Source of the DNA: Pelodera strongyloides
Lineage: Eukaryota; Nematoda; Chromadorea; Rhabditida; Rhabditidae
NCBI GenBank assembly: GCA_036852015.1
Contig: JAANDG010000010.1
Location: 310,001-374,000, forward strand
Length of the DNA: 64,000 bases
Reading direction: 5' to 3'
Both the position numbers and the translations under genes were made by a program. The notes below the pieces were generated by a model. The model had not been told where the DNA came from. It searched no databases and was given only the letters and a program-made list of their open reading frames with translations. How positions within the stretch are numbered: the first letter of the stretch is position 1; each line of letters opens with the position of its first letter. Shown piece after piece: positions 1-12,383 of the stretch.

Positions 1-110
1 GGCATTTCCAGCATTGCCTCATAGAGCATCGTCTTCAGTCGCTCGTATTCAATGTACTGTTTTCGCCATTCAGGCGTCAGATGCGACACCAACTGTTCGC
101 CGAACTTCAT
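1..110 (-). CDS. xpr1: XPR1-like phosphate exporter, SPX domain N-terminus (partial, first coding exon)
   Basis: Read on the minus strand from an ATG at 110-108, the frame is open to the window edge and encodes 36 residues beginning [20 protein letters not shown], followed by [13 protein letters not shown]. This is the start of the SPX domain of the XPR1/SYG1 family (MKF, then a [15 protein letters not shown] segment). XPR1 is a plasma-membrane inorganic phosphate exporter whose cytosolic SPX domain senses inositol pyrophosphates. Only the first SPX helix is visible; the membrane part lies outside the window. The start is the conserved family start. The oddity is its neighbour: the first exon of an ATPSCKMT-like gene on the same strand ends only about 100 bp upstream, leaving little room for an independent promoter. 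Identification is by recognised family motif; membership in XPR1 rather than another SPX protein is likely but not proven. Confidence 0.8.
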   Translation of the reverse strand, partial: MKFGEQLVSHLTPEWRKQYIEYERLKTMLYEAMLEM

Positions 111-215
111 TATCCCACCGTATCTTTACTTTAACAGTAGCTATACGGCGGGATCTGGGGGTAACCCTGAAAACCCGGCACAAGGGTTAGGACTATGAAC
201 AAAAACGACACTTAC

Positions 216-449
216 TACTCGTCCGTCGCCACTACCCAAGTCGATCAGAGGACCCTTGGACTCGGTCGAGGAACTCTTATCCATGGCCAGCGCGCGCGAG
301 ACGTTGCTGAGTTGCGCGGGGGTGGCCGGCACGTAAGGTATGCAAACGCGGCGCAGCGCCGGCGTGACAAAAGGAATTGCGGCGAGCGATATGCCCACGC
401 CAATAGCGCCGGCAACCCCGGCCACAACCATGCCGCTCAGACCGCCCAT
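216..449 (-). CDS. atpsckmt: ATPSCKMT/FAM173-like lysine methyltransferase, first coding exon only
   Basis: The ATG at 449-447 opens a 78-codon exon ending at a GTAAGT donor (215-210). It encodes a hydrophobic segment (residues 6-25), then PFVTPALRRVCIPYVPAT, then the S-adenosylmethionine motif IDLGSGDGRV. This order, a membrane anchor followed by PFVTPALRKVCLPFVPAT and DIGSGDGRI, is characteristic of FAM173/ATPSCKMT, which trimethylates the ATP synthase c-subunit in mitochondria. A TTTCAG acceptor lies 8 nt upstream of the ATG, which suggests a leader or trans-spliced 5' end. Without splicing, the frame ends at 141. The rest of the methyltransferase fold is not visible: the next recognisable coding sequence downstream is the XPR1 start at 110. 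It may be a truncated duplicate, a gene interrupted by XPR1, or an assembly artefact. Confidence 0.75.
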
Positions 450-954
450 TTTTTGCCTGAAATGGCGGCAATTCAGGCTAGCTAAGAAGTGAGGTTAGTG
501 TTCGGGGTGCCGGCGAGGAAAGAGCGGAACGTGGAGCGGATGGTGATATAGCTTGAGAAAAGTCCTGCGCTGGGTCTGCCGGTGAAAACACACAGACGGT
601 CGCTCGCGTCAATTCAAAGGGGATCGCTTAGAAGGTTAATCAGAAGAAGCGCTGGAACGGGGACAAACTGACAGCAATAAGAGAACCTCGAACAACGATA
701 AAAGAGGTAAGAAGGAAACACACTCGCGAGACTGCCATCAAAAATTTTGAAAACCGATTTTTGATCGCACTACACGATAAAACAAATTACAAATACTACG
801 CTGTTTAAAGAGCAATTGCCATTTGAATTTTGCCGTAGTGCGCATTTTTTGTGCGCAAAAAATGCGCGAGTTTTGGAACAGCGATACAAAAACATACGCC
901 GGCCTACAAATGACGAAAATTAGGGGCATCGGTTAAAGGGATAGTGTTTTATTA

Positions 955-1370
955 TCTCTTTATGCCCACGAGAAAAAAGTTTCCCTTAATTTACTTGCAC
1001 AGAATGCCGGAAATTTCAGAAATATTACTGTGAAAACTCTCAGAGTTATACCTCAGCAACCTGTTCGGCCAGGTACCGTAGTCAGACTCAATTTTTGCTC
1101 TTTTAGGGTATCATAGCATTGGGATCGCTTTGTTATAATGGTAGGAATGTTCCTTATTCGTTTAACAATCATAACGTAGAGAAGTAATGCTAATGAACGG
1201 ATATAAACCGTAAAAACGTACTTTAACCTTTCTGACTACGGTACCTCGCCGACAGTTGGCCGTGGAATATCTCTGCTAGTTCTAGGTGTAAAGAAATGCG
1301 GTTTTCACGGTAATAATTCTGAAATTCTGTGCAAGTTAAGTGAGGAAAACTTTTTTCTCGTTTTTTTGGA
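955..1370. repeat. Diverged copy of foldback family B
   Basis: Shares long matches with the copies at 40121-40576 and 49792-50344, including the GAATTTCAGAAATATTACTGT-like arm, CGGCCAGGTACCGTAGTCAGA-like middle and its inverse CTGACTACGGTACC. The left edge reads TGCCCACGAG instead of GGCCCACGAG, and the right edge has decayed. It is probably an old copy. Confidence 0.7.
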
Positions 1371-1840
1371 CAGAGTTGCAGATATTACAGGAAATTTGGT
1401 GCGGGAAACATGATGGTGTTTCAATGTAACGAGGTGTGGAAAAAAATGGTCCGTTGGCTACCTGCCGCAAAAATTCAAAAAATGTCTGTAAATATTATCG
1501 TGTAGTGCCAATATACTGTACATTTTCCCATACTTGAAGCAAAATCCGGCAATTTTTACCTTACATTGAAACCCCATAACGTCCGTCCCCGTTTACAAAA
1601 ATAAAAAAAAAATAATTACATTTGACAACACATTTGCGAAAAGTTTTTCATTGTTAAGTTGAATAATGTGAATAATGTGAACCCAGGAAGTGAATAATGA
1701 TGCCTCTTTTAAGAAAATTGTTCGTTTACAAAACATTAACGTACGCGCAGGTTTTGACTCCGCCCATTCATGTCGGATTCTTTTTTTTTGTGAATACCAC
1801 TTTATTCAGACATACAATAAAATAATTTTTTTGGTGTTTT

Positions 1841-1841
1841 T

Positions 1842-1917
<76 letters not shown>
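1841..1917. repeat. Poly-T homopolymer (about 75 nt)
   Basis: An almost uninterrupted T run followed by an A run. Open frames through it are poly-Phe or poly-Lys and are not genes. It abuts the foldback element that follows. Confidence 0.95.
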
Positions 1918-1924
<7 letters not shown>

Positions 1925-2792
1925 AAATTTTCCTTAAAAACATCCCATAATATGTAATTGGCCATGCTGATTCCGAAAAAGTAGGTCACTTAGCGCCTAA
2001 GGGCTTCTTTAGGCCGTTAGCGCCTCTAAAAACATTTTTGCTAAAAAGTTCCTCTTATATGTAATTGGCACTTCTAGTTCCGAAAAAGTAGGCTGTTTGA
2101 TACCCAGGACCCTCTAGAGGCCATTTACACTAAATAAGTTAAGAAGTTAACGGCAGTATGCATTTGCCCAATTTTCTGGTTGCCTAAGCTGAACTTTGAG
2201 GCCTCGCCGGTGAGTCGGAGGTGGTTTGCGAAATTCTCCCTATGTATGATACGTTTCTGCTAAGTTTCGCGTACCGCCGTCGAGCTTCTCATGCCTATAT
2301 TCTAGTCGGAAGGTGGTTCAGCCATGATCCCTTAAAATCTATGCAATATTGCAATTCCGCCGGTGGCTCGGCTCGCCGGGCTCTTACTGTTAGCGAAAGG
2401 AATAACCTAGCATACGTATGTAAACAACTTTTAGAATTTCTGTTTCGAAAGTAAGTTATTAGCATACGAAAAATACAATAAAAGGACGCAATCTGGGTAC
2501 AGAAACAGTCCACCGTGAACCGAGTGTCAGTTCAGTTGAGAGCGGATGGAGTTCACATGAGCTTCCAGCCGCCTCTAGACGGTCCTGGGTGTCAAATAGC
2601 CTACATTTTCGGAACTAGAAGTGTCAATTACATATAATAAGAACTTTTTAGCCGAAAAAAAAATCTGCAAAAAAAATATCTTAGAGGCGCTAACGGCCTA
2701 AAGAAGCCCTTAGGTGCTAAGTGACCTACTTTTTCGGAATCAGCATGGCCAATTACATATCATAGGAAGTTTTTAAGGAAAATTTTTTTTTG
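1918..2792. mobile_element. Foldback element with ~200-bp inverted arms
   Basis: The left arm (about 1922-2125) and right arm (about 2565-2791) are inverted copies. Both carry TTTTCCTTAAAAAC, then CATGCTGATTCCGAAAAAGT, then AGGCCGTTAGCGCCTCTA, then a second block with ACTTCTAGTTCCGAAAA, with few differences. The roughly 440-bp centre has no recognisable transposase. This looks like a non-autonomous foldback transposon. The left end is bounded by the poly-T run. Confidence 0.8.
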
Positions 2793-2997
2793 ACCCCACT
2801 GCGGCACGTAAAGTACAATAGTACCTGTTCTCGTTTTCACAGTTTACTGTGCGATGCGGAAACAAATGTGCTATCGTTCTATACAATAAGTTCCTCTATT
2901 TTCGGACGCCGCTCCGTCTTCGGTAGTTTTTATTTATTTCTGTTCTTCAGTACTAATTTTATTGATTTAGTCGCGGGTAATAACTTCGTTCGGCGTC

Positions 2998-5900
2998 ATG
3001 GATGTGTCGTCCACGACGTCGACTAAGGAGACTGTCGGTGGGAGTTCTGACACGGCTTCAACTTCCTACAATGCATGTGAGTCCTTGCTTACATGGTGAC
3101 CTTTAATGACATGATTATAAAACTAATGGCTGACTTGTTTGGCTCGCAAGGATGGTTTTTCGGCTAATAAGTAGCCGTGCTTGGTTTGTTTCTTCGACTG
3201 GCGTGTAAAGCTCTCTCAATTTAGTCCCCGAAATGAACGCAGAACAGGAGTTCTTTTTGTATGAATTGGAGACGTCAGATTCAGGAAGCATTGGCTTAGT
3301 TCTCAGGTTCGTTGTTTCATGTAGCTCGCATGTAGCCTGTTTACTTCAAGCTTAGTCTAAGACAAGTGTGGCTTGAGATCTCGTCTTAGTTTGCTAGTCC
3401 AATGATTCGTTGCTTGGAACGCTGGATGTTTTTGATGGGTTGGAAAATAGAACTTGTCTGTTTTCAGAGCAATTTACGATTGTGGTGATGTGCATAAATT
3501 TTCCCGTGCTCTAGAACATCGAATTCATCAATATGACAAAAACATTCAAAAGGTAATTGTTAGTATTCAACAATTCAACTAGAAAGTTTTCATAGAACTA
3601 CGACCTATGAGTAATCAGCAATTGTACTAAATTACCCATTCTTCGCAGAAGTACAAGTAAAAGACTCGTTTGACGCATTTGGATTTTGGATGATAAAAAA
3701 CTTCCACTCATATTCCCTAGCCTAGTGATTCCAAGTTTCCACTTCAAATTTCAGGCACTATGCATTTATGTTAAAGCGGCAAGGTGATTCTGACACACGT
3801 TAGCGTATTCCATGCATTATATGCAAAATGTGTCTTGCAGAAATGCACAGAATAGGATCGTCATCATATTGAATGAAATGCCTTTTTAATTTTCTATACC
3901 AAATATTTTAGGTTTGTGCATTTCACTACCAGGGTTTCGTCGACTCGATGAAACAGCTATTGCTACTGAAGGAACGTTGCAGTGCTATAAAGGTTATTAT
4001 TGTTTCTTTTTTACTTTTATTTATCTATATTCAGAAACCTTTATCGAATGATGCAAACAGCAAACTATATTTTAATATACTCCATTCCATATGAATTGAT
4101 GAATTGCCTTGCTCTAGTGTCTTCTAATTATATCATTTATGTAATTTTCCCCGAATTATACGTACAAATATATACCAATGGGTGCTATGGGCTTCTATTT
4201 TGGAGTGTAACTGAAACATTTGTATTTGGAATTTTTACTATCTTTCAAGCGCATTTGATTCATTTTTATTTTGCTGATTTCCTCGATAGCCGCTTGTTTA
4301 CGAATTTATTATTTCAGGAAGATGTAGTTTCGATAGATTCGCAAGTACAGGAGACGAGCCGTGAACTTGCTGCAAAAAGTGCTGAACTGATCAAGTATCG
4401 AAAGCTTATGAAGGTGTGTGTGTGTTCTTATTGTAAATTATTAAGAGTGAGAGTGCGGAGGGGGAGTAGGCTTTGTTGAGTGTGCTTTTCCTCAATACTT
4501 TATTCAGCTTTAGTTAGATTGTTTAATTATCAAATTTCCTGTTTGCTAATCAGCGACAACACGACGAGTTATATACTATTTTCATTTTCATCATTTAATT
4601 GTGATGCACACCCTGTGGTTTTATTTAATAAATAAATAAACATCATACTTTATATTTAGTAATTTATATTAAGAATGCGACCACGTCGATTGATCAAATC
4701 TCTGTTTGCTTGCCCGTTTTGGAAAATTATGTCAAGCTGCAGTCGCTTATGGAGCAGAAGAAGTAAGTTTTCGTTGCTTTGTTAGTATGCACACATACTT
4801 TGAGTTCTCGGTTGTTTTTCTTCGTTCGAGCCTCTCCGAAAAGCGAAAAACACAAGTGCAGAGAGAGATAAAGTAACATTTCAAATGTAAAATGAAAAAG
4901 GGACTGGGAGATATATTTTTTGCAGCTTGAGCGTGGATGCAATTTAATTTTTTTTTCCAGGTATTATCAAGCTCTGAAGGTCTTGGAAGAATTGGAGCAC
5001 ACGCACCTGGCACTAGTCGAAAAGTATAGATTTACGCAAATCTTGGCGAAAAGTATGGCGCCTATTCGGGATGAAATCAAACAGAATGTAAGTTTTTATT
5101 TACAAACTTTCATTTCAGATTTGAGAGTGAAAGTGCTTTCATAGATGTTGTGTAGTTGATCTAACTCTAACGTCCATTGTCGTGAGTTATTGACTGTTTG
5201 CTTTTGAGCATTCATAATCCAAATTGTAATTGTGGTTTTAGGGATAAATTGCCGATCATATCTTTGTTACTACATATAACAACAAATACCCTTTATGCTT
5301 TATGATTCAAGAACCTACTATGAAAGCCGGTTTGTAGATTGATCAAAGTTCAAAGTATAGCTATTTTCATTCTCGCAGGTGTTCTAAGCTGAGGCTGGGC
5401 AGATAAATGACAGATGACGATTATCTGGTTTTCTGTTACTGTATAGGCTTTCCGCGTTTTCATTCTCTCCTTTCTCAGGCCTATTCGGAGTTCAAGGACT
5501 TTCTGGAGAATATCAAGAAGGTTGCTGGACGAATTGGTCGCCATGCGAGTAGATGTGTGAGTTATATATGGTTGCTTTTATTTGACTCGAATGTTATTGT
5601 TTATTATTACTTACTTAGGCTTATTAGTTGCTGGGGTAATTTTTTCGTATGTAGGCGTAAAGCGAAATAACGACAAGCTTTTGAACCTTAGGTTGGACGA
5701 ATGCATTCTCAAATTCTCATGGGTTGTGTGTTGTGTTGTATGTAAATAATTATTTATTGCAAATTAATGTAAGTAGAATAAAAAAATTCTTTGCATACAG
5801 CATGTAGGAATTCTCTGTCCAGGATACGTTTCAAAAACTGGATGTTGTTGTTGTACCGCTTTAAGGGAAGTTATTATAAGTATTTCTTGTGTATAGACTG

Positions 5901-8900
5901 CCGAGCAGCACTCTTTTGGCGCAACGGAAGCAGAGCGAGCAAGACGTTTGCAAGAGGAGACAAAGAAACGAACTGCTGATTTACAGGTTTTGATTTTTCT
6001 ATTTTCTGTTTTTATAGATTTATCTTAGATAACGATTTTCTGACGCTTTTTTATACTATTTTACTGCTTTCTTTTCTAAATTAAAGTTAAAAAATATCAC
6101 TATATAAAGCGAAGAGGCAGTGTTCTTTGTAGCTGTCAAGTTTACTTTTGTTTGTAGAAACAATAGAGGCAGATTAGCAATGCAAGTACTATTTTGTGGA
6201 AGTGAATATGTTGAGCGGATAACACTGATGTTTCACGGATGTAATATAGTTTCAGAAGTACTATGCAAAGCAGTTGGTTCATTTACTGTTGATTCGAATC
6301 CGTTGGTCGTTGTTGGTGTATGCAAAACCGTTGGTATAGGGTTCTGATTTTACCCATCCTTTTTTTTAGATACAAGTATCGAGTGACGGTAGTCTTGTGA
6401 AAAAGGCCACTGTGAATGGTCAACGCAAATCGCAATCGGCAGATATTGAGGTTGGTTTTTATGGCTTATTTAAAGCCTTTTCGATTTACGGTTTCTAAAA
6501 AATGTATTTAACATGGTAGTAAGTTAATTGTTGACGTATCTGTAGGAAGAGGGCTATTGCTTGAAGGGAATCTTATTATATGAAATATAAGATATTTATA
6601 AACATTGTTTGTTTGTATGGTGTTCGTTGCGGGTTGCGGTCTGGAATTCAGAGTGGTTCACTAGTTCACGTTATAAATATTTGCAGGAGGATGAGCAACT
6701 ATCTGCGCAAGATCTGATCGATTTCACCCCGGTTCACCGTTGTTGCCAAATATTTAATGTGCTTGGCGCCCGCGAAGAGTTTGAGACATATTACAGGCAA
6801 CAAAGGAAGGAGCAGTGCTCTCTGGTTATTACTCCGCCGAATAAGGTTCGCTTGAAGCTGTATCGTTTCTGGTTTTTCCTTATGGGTTTTGTGTAATATA
6901 TATATTAATATTATGTTATGATTAACGTTGTGGGAAGGACTAAAGCTTGTCAGCGTTATGTACGGGGAGATAGGTTGCACAGATCATCACTAGTGATGTT
7001 TACGGTTGACTTGTTAGGGAACAAGGGCGTGAAAATGAGTGTACATGTCATTTGGTAAAGCGGTGGCACACAAAATACCCGTGGAATAGCACATTGCATA
7101 TTGTTTGCCGCAAACGTAACGGTAACGCAGTAATACATCTGTATGGTCGGCACGTCAGATCCAGATGCTAGCTTATGTCCCATATTACATCATGTAGTGA
7201 GTAGTGATGTACGTACGTACACCAAGTATGGTTTTATTGAATAAGTAAAACATTTCAGAAGACTTCACTCAAGCACTACGTCGACTACCTGGACGAGATC
7301 ATTGGCTTCTTTGTGGTTGAAGATCACATTCTACTCACGGAGCCTTCGCTTGGAACGGCGGCACATAAGGACTCGCTGTGGGAGAATGCCCTCAAGCAGG
7401 TCATCCAGACCATGAACTCGGATTTTGTGAGTTTTTTTTTGGTTTTTGAAATTAGCTTTTTTCTTTATGTTTACCTAACCTTAGTGTTTTCGTGATTGTT
7501 TGGTAAGCGCGACCCATGCAATACAGAATATCCTAGAGATGTTGGGTGTGAGGTTTTTGAAATTAGCCTTTTCTTTATGTTTGCCTAACCTTATTTACTT
7601 GATACTATGTTTTGGGAGTGCGGCCCATTACCCATTTATTGAGGGAATATTTTTTTCCACTTTATATGTATCTAGGATACTAGGATTTGTGATTGAGACT
7701 GTACTTCTTTTACGCATACCGTATAATGAAAGAGTGAATGCGGTATTGGTCGCAAAATACAAAATGTTTCAGACTTAACATATTTGCCATTTACATGACG
7801 CAGCTAATTAGTTTCCCTTTTTCGTACCGAGTGATAGCGGATAGTTTGAGGTTATTTAGTGATTTATGTGCGGAAATGATAACAGTTGATACAATAATGG
7901 ATCATAATTGATTTGAAATAAAAATACAACCTAATGTAACAACATAATAAATATGACTATATGACAACGAAGAAAATATAAGGAAACATATCTCAATGTA
8001 CTACATCTCGCGTATTATTTAGATTTTATTATTTCTGTGTATTTCAGGGCGTTTCATTGGACGTGGAGATGATGTTGCGCATGAAGAAGGTCATTCTTCT
8101 ATTCGCGCTCACGATGCGCTCTTACGGTTACGGTATCGCCCCGCTTTACAAGCTACTGCAGAATTTCAGGTTTGTAGTTTGTAGTTTGGGTCTCTAGTTT
8201 GATTATGTTCCTTGTTTCTATTCTGTTTTAGTCTAGCTCCTTGCTTTGGATATTGACATTTTCAGTAGGATCACGTTTTGCATATGGAGGTTATGTCATT
8301 TCCAATGTTTCGACTTCGACCTAATTGCATAGCATAGGTTGCTGGAATTTTATGGTTGTTCGGTGAAGAGACGAGGTCTTCGGCCGTATAGTCAGTACAA
8401 AAATTTAGATTGTGTTAGAAACACTGAGCATTTGCTAATTGCTTTTAGAAATTGACTGATTTCCGAAAATGGCTAATGATTGCATTTTTTAGGGATCAAT
8501 ACAACGAGGTCTTATTGAAGTCCTACCAAGAGGAGTTTATGCGAGATTTGGACAGTGATAATTACACGCCAATTGGAGTGGAGAACGAGGAGCAATTCCG
8601 CTCAATTATCAAGCAATTTCCGTTTTATAAGAGGAGCATGGAACAGGTGGGTAGCTGTAGTTAATATTGAAATTAGTGGCTTACCAGCATGATGTACACG
8701 ATTTTTCATTCAAATGTTATTTGTGAAACATGCCCAGTTTCCATTCCAGTACGTACAAAAAACTGAGAGACAAATATGCAATAAGATGAAAAGCATAACG
8801 TAGAAAGAAAATGAAACTTGAAGTATAAGGGTTGAGTGATATTGTGGTAGTTATTATTCTTCCCGCTCCTAGAGTATATATTAGGAGAACTCGGTGATTA

Positions 8901-11900
8901 TTGTTCTTGTTCTAGGAGCCGTTCCCTCGGAGGTTTCCATTTTCACGTTTCGTGATTTCGGTCTACTCGCAGGTTAGCTATCTTTTGGTTTGGTCTTGAA
9001 ATTTGAATTTGAAATCTTGATGTGCCAATTAATGGTTATTGGTCCTGTCGTATTTGGTGCGCTGTTTGTAAGTTAGTAGTAGATCTAGGACGTTGCGGCA
9101 TTGTATTGCCTGTATTCATTTCACTTCTGTTTATGAAGTACGTACATCTTGGTAATCTTGGTTGCTTAGGTTTTCGTAAGGTAAGCCTGGATTCACTGAA
9201 CACCGTGTAGCAGGCAGGCTGCAAATAAATTTCTCCTTTGTATTGCTATATTTAGGCCAAATCGTATTTGAATGGTATTTTCAAATTCATGGAGCACCTC
9301 CAGCTCACGCACTCGGAAATTGATGATACTATGCGACGGTGGGTTTTAGTTTTGGGAACCTTTCGAGATTGTTAAATTTTGATTGAGAAGTTTGGCATCC
9401 ATATGTGTGAACTAACTAGCGTTACTACTCCGGCGGGATGCTGCGTACATACGGTCAATGGGGAGGGGTTAAAATATTGCCTGTCTGGTTTATGAAGGTT
9501 TTGTGCATTTTTTTTTTAATGTAACGATATTGATGGTTTTGTTCTTAATTGTGAAGGATGTGAGTTTGCGTTCTTATGTATGGTGAGTATGGTCTAACCT
9601 ATGAATATGAATATACTCTACGTTTATAATATAAGTTTAGATACGCGAATATCCTCATGGTACGATGGAGTGATATATTGAAGAGTTATGTGCTCAATAA
9701 GCGCACCTTGGTGCAGGTTGGTTGTTTGTTTATTATATGTCGTATTTTTTTTTCGCTCTGAGTGCGAGTGAGATCAATATTTTTATAGTGCAAAATGCAA
9801 ATAAATATTTTCCGTGGGCGTGGGCCTTTGGACTATTTTGAGGGTCATTGCTGTGCTCAAATTGTGTAGGTGTTTGGGTTTCCATAGCATAAGCCAACCC
9901 AAACCGGCAAGCTTACACCGAATCACCTCCGAGATATACGTATTTTGGTATTTTAAACGCTATCAATTCCAAGTCTAAATTACATATGACAACCTGCAGT
10001 CTCTCTGTTGTCTCTGGTATATGGTGATTTATATGCTTTGTTTTTAGCTTGTGCAAATTACGATCAACATTGGTTACCTGGAGAAATCGTGCGAATCGTT
10101 GGGTAGTTATATCACTAGACTGACTAATGGAAACGATCCGAATGCGACACCATCGGCACATCAGGTAACTAACATTACTATTAGTCGACCGTCTCGTCCT
10201 CTCACATCGTACGGTGAACTCTTTTGAAAATTTAATAAAAATGTGCAATGTACTCTAGTTCAGAGTAGAGACATTCACTTTCTGGTGACTTTGGTGACAT
10301 TGGTCGTGTGTCGATATTAATATTAGTCCTTGTAATATACGGTTATTAGTATTAGGTGGTAATATGTTTAATAATTTACCGTGGGGTAACTCTACGCCAA
10401 GGAAGGTTATAGCTTTCTTAAAGGTAGCTCTATAGTAAAACGTGATCTTTAGTAGTTTACCCACTATTTAGTGAATCGCTCTTTAGGTTGCGCTGAGTGA
10501 ACGTGTGTTCCGTGATGCCCGTTCAGAGGTTGAACAACAAATTGATGAGAGTCTTCGCGATAAGATTGACCAATTTTTGGAACTTGGTACGCATTTTAGT
10601 TCTTTTTGCTTTTCTGAAGCTTCCAGGTTTCTTTATGCTTATATTCTTATATTGCCTATGAGCCTATTTGTCCGGCAAGCATTAAGAATGGGTTTTCAAA
10701 AATTAGCTTTCAGTTTTCTCCTCTAATTTAGTAGAACGTCCGTAATGATGTAATCAAAACTGACTTTCAAGTTTCGAAAATAAAACTGTGATGAAACATG
10801 TCGATTTGCATAAGTGCCCTAGGCTCTAGTATCATTGCCAGGTTATATTAGATCCATGATCGATAGAGAGTGGACAGGGGGCTCTATTTGAGTTACGTGG
10901 CGGCCAGCAGATTTCATTTTTAACTTTAGTTTGTTGAGTTTCGAGCTAGAGCTAGAGATGGCGATTGGCACCTTTTTGCCGCCCACCAATGTAATGTATT
11001 CTAAATTCTAATGAGAAGGGTTGATCTGTTCGGGTTCGGGATAGGTGTCGACCGACTAGCCGCAGTGCTTGCGTTGCCAATACAGCGCCAGATACCACTG
11101 CGCCAAATAATTGCTGTTTTCTTCTAGCAATGTATGACTGGGAATTGCCATCATCATCGGGTCATGCTTCGGATTACATCCATGATTTGATCAACTTTTT
11201 GTCCACAACATTTACATCGTTCACGAATCTACCATCGGTTTTGGCACGTCATGTTTGTATGCAGGTATTAATTTTACACCTTTTCTTTAGACGAATTTTG
11301 CTATGGTTTATGGCTAGAACCTAAGGTGTAACATTGACCTACCGCACGGTAACTATTCGTTTTCACTTTAATTATTGTGTGTGTAATGGGCATGCATGTA
11401 GTTGTTAAGCATTATCAAACTTGTTTTTTTTACACATTACCTGTTACGTTACAGTATACGTGTATCATAGTATCATACATTCTTCTTTCAGAGTTAGAGT
11501 AAATGCGTATATAGAGTAACAGTATGCACCTTACATGTGTATTTCTTCCTTTCTTAATTACGATCCACATCAGTGTTATGACTTTAGAGTTGCAAGTTTA
11601 TCGCAAGCCGCCTGTCGGATATGCTGTTGTCGCCGGACGTGAAAACACTGAGTGCAGGTTGGTGTTGAATTAGGTTTATTTGACTTTTGACGTTGAGCGT
11701 AATTGTACTTGCGTTTGGCTTTTGTGCCGTCTCTCTCTCTCTCCTAGCTCGGTTTCTGTGGACTTCATTCTTCATCTGTCAGCCTCAGCCTGTTTATATT
11801 TTCACTCAAAGTTTCTTTAGGTGCCCTGGAGCAATTCTCGCTCGACGTGATGCAGTGCGAGTTGTTCGCCGCTCAGTGCCCAGTAGCGGGTTTTGACCAT

Positions 11901-12383
11901 CAAACTCTGCCCATGACATTTGCCCATATGAGACAGTTGTTGGACCTTGTGCAATCCTCAGACTGGACTACATACCTAGCAGAGTATGGCCAGGAGAACA
12001 GTAAATATGTGAGAGTGCAGCCGGCCGTAGCGGTGCAATTGTTGGAAAAGTGAGTTTTGGTATTCGGTTTTCTTGAGCAGTTGAGGTTTTCGGTGGTGTT
12101 GTGTCTGTTATGTAGGTTGTGTGAGAAAATTTTCCCCAGCAGTACGCGAGAAGCGAGAAGCAAAGAAGCTCAGCCGCTCTGCATTGAAATTTTGAGATAT
12201 TTTCATTCTCATAACGCGTGGGTTAACAAACAAATAGACATACAAACTTTATTGAATGTGTTTGTGTTTAGGATGATCGAGTATGAGAAGAAGAGTGCTG
12301 GATTCTTCAACATAAACAGAGGAGATCGTCGAAAGTTATTGGACACGATAATGAGGCAATTGCGGACGCTTTCTAATCAATAA
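2998..12383 (+). CDS. sec15: Exocyst complex subunit Sec15 (EXOC6), complete, 22 exons
   Basis: Exons: 2998-3076, 3225-3306, 3468-3552, 3912-3992, 4318-4413, 4674-4762, 4961-5087, 5479-5556, 5897-5986, 6370-6450, 6687-6845, 7259-7426, 8048-8169, 8493-8646, 9256-9338, 9641-9716, 10048-10164, 10487-10586, 11128-11264, 11588-11657, 11821-12049, 12272-12383. All junctions are GT-AG and keep phase; the sum is 804 codons plus stop, the same length I recall for vertebrate EXOC6. Diagnostic stretches are CAFHYQGFVDS, QDLIDFTPVHRC, GFFVVEDHIL, EIDDTMRR, YDWELPSSSGHASDYIHDLI, MQCELFAAQCPVAGF and DWTTYLAEYGQ. Sec15 tethers secretory vesicles to the plasma membrane: it binds Rab-GTP through its C-terminal domain and joins the octameric exocyst. 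The N-terminal coiled-coil region and C-terminal helical bundle are both intact. AATAAA signals follow at about 12520-12590. No defect was seen. Confidence 0.97.

Larger units (their letters stand above)
450..2997. other. Intergenic: perfect hairpin, diverged foldback, poly-T tract and large inverted-repeat element
   Basis: No convincing exon was seen. A perfect 12-bp-arm hairpin lies at 840-867. A diverged copy of the GGCCCACGAG foldback family lies at about 955-1370. A poly-T run spans 1841-1917. A large foldback element occupies about 1918-2792 and ends roughly 200 bp before the Sec15 start codon. Confidence 0.7.

Noticed and set aside
1690..1989. Poly-Phe and poly-Lys open frames
   Set aside because: They cross a 75-nt T homopolymer and adjoining A run.
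2998..12383. First thought of VPS52 for the large plus-strand gene
   Set aside because: Detailed comparison of the spliced protein matched Sec15/EXOC6 along its whole length; VPS52 signature segments are absent.
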